Shown here one piece after another: positions 5,028-5,714 of a stretch of 5,714 nt of DNA. A model generated the notes under the pieces. The model did not search any database, was not told where the DNA came from, and was given only the letters and a program-made list of their open reading frames with translations. Within the stretch, counting starts at the first letter, position 1, and each line of letters begins with the position of its first letter. A program made the position numbers and the translations under genes. Where the stretch lies: the NCBI GenBank assembly GCA_021782055.1, contig JAJXVP010000182.1:1-5714 (forward strand), in the 5' to 3' direction. The stretch is from a bacterium. Lineage in GTDB: Bacteria > Spirochaetota > Spirochaetia > JABEVK01.

Positions 5028-5714
5028 TGGACCGACTTGTTCTTAGACAACCGGATGATTTTCATGTTCACCTTCGGCAAGGTTCTGCCAGCGCCGACTG
5101 GGCCCGTGACGCCCAGAAAGCCGGGTTTGCCCGCGTGCTGGTCATGCCCAACACAGTCCCGCCGGTGGTTGACGCTGACTCGTTGACGCAGTATCGGCAC
5201 AGTTTGGCGGCCGCCGCACCCGGTCTTGGGCTTTTGATGACCTTTAAGATTATGACAGGCCTGACGGCCGAGACGTTAACGTCATTAAAAGCCGCCGGTG
5301 CCGTGGCGGGAAAACTCTACCCCGAAGGGGTGACAACGAACTCGCACGATGGCGTGCGCCAGCTAAAAGACGCCTACCCGGTGTTTGAAGTGATGCAGGA
5401 ACTCGACCTGGTCCTGTGCCTCCACGGCGAAGACCCGGGGGCTTTCACGTTCGATCGTGAGGCTGTATTTCTGAAAGATTTTCGGGCTTTGCGCCGGGCT
5501 TTTCCTCGATTGCGGATGATTCTGGAGCATATTTCTACCCGTGAAGGGCTTGAAGCTGTTCGCGAGGCCGGGGAGCGAACTGCGGGCACGCTCACCGCTC
5601 ATCATCTGCTGTATACCTTCGATGACCTGGCCGGAGGCGCTTTACGGCCGCATTTGTTTTGCAAGCCGCTTTTAAAACGATCAGAGGACCGAACCGCCTT
5701 GCAAGCCGCCGCCG
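5027..5714 (+). CDS. pyrC: Dihydroorotase, E. coli PyrC-like class (partial, C-terminus off the window)
   Basis: Dihydroorotase interconverts N-carbamoyl-L-aspartate and L-dihydroorotate, the third step of de novo pyrimidine synthesis, using a zinc centre in the cytoplasm. The 229 visible residues align with E. coli PyrC. Zinc ligands are His13 and His15 (DDFHVHLRQG), the carboxylated Lys96 (GKLYPEG), His133 (LHGE) and His168 (LEHIS). Arg17 and Asn42 (MPNT) are the expected substrate contacts, TTN at 103-105 lies in the mobile active-site loop, and RPHLFCKPLLKR (207-218) is a family signature. The catalytic Asp lies beyond the edge; E. coli PyrC is about 348 residues, so roughly a third is missing. 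ATG at 5027 shares one base with the preceding stop (TGATG). Only a weak, distant GGTGAG (5009-5014) precedes it, so translation is probably coupled to the lipoprotein gene. Confidence 0.95.
   Translation, partial: MDRLVLRQPDDFHVHLRQGSASADWARDAQKAGFARVLVMPNTVPPVVDADSLTQYRHSLAAAAPGLGLLMTFKIMTGLTAETLTSLKAAGAVAGKLYPEGVTTNSHDGVRQLKDAYPVFEVMQELDLVLCLHGEDPGAFTFDREAVFLKDFRALRRAFPRLRMILEHISTREGLEAVREAGERTAGTLTAHHLLYTFDDLAGGALRPHLFCKPLLKRSEDRTALQAAA

Overview
The window holds five protein-coding genes packed tightly along about 5.7 kb of moderately GC-rich bacterial DNA. One gene runs leftward from a short divergent intergenic region (1112-1217). Four run rightward as a probable operon: aspartate kinase (1218-2600), threonine synthase thrC (2633-3946), a WG-repeat lipoprotein (3996-5027) and dihydroorotase pyrC (5027 to the right edge). 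The two edge genes are cut by the window. I see no rRNA, tRNA, CRISPR array, insertion sequence or prophage gene, and no gene-free stretch over 110 bases.

Left region: the leftward gene encodes a LacI-type ligand-binding (periplasmic-binding-protein-like) domain that starts at residue 1 with no helix-turn-helix in front. It ends its sensor domain with an RRSCGC motif and then enters a helical linker that runs off the window. This layout is known from one-component and cyclic-nucleotide signalling proteins whose output domain (GGDEF, AraC, kinase or other) sits at the C-terminus. The output domain here is not visible.

Right region: the aspartate kinase is of the ThrA type (two ACT domains at the C-terminus) but stops where the homoserine dehydrogenase half of bifunctional ThrA would begin. 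Threonine synthase follows 32 bases later. They encode the first and last steps of threonine synthesis; homoserine dehydrogenase, homoserine kinase and aspartate semialdehyde dehydrogenase are not in the window. The third gene encodes a secreted lipoprotein with eight gapless 34-residue repeats. Its stop codon overlaps the start of pyrC, the third step of pyrimidine synthesis. Aspartate is a precursor for both the threonine and pyrimidine routes, so the operon may group aspartate-consuming pathways; the role of the lipoprotein there is unknown.

Organism: a Gram-negative bacterium is likely from the lipoprotein signal and gene types. The helix-turn-helix-less LacI-like sensor ending in SCGC is frequent in Spirochaetota (also seen in some Firmicutes and Chloroflexi), and the slightly relaxed lipobox fits a spirochaete. 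This is a weak taxonomic inference. The enzymes are conventional; the most unusual items are the repeat lipoprotein inside a biosynthetic operon and the inverted repeat between the divergent genes.
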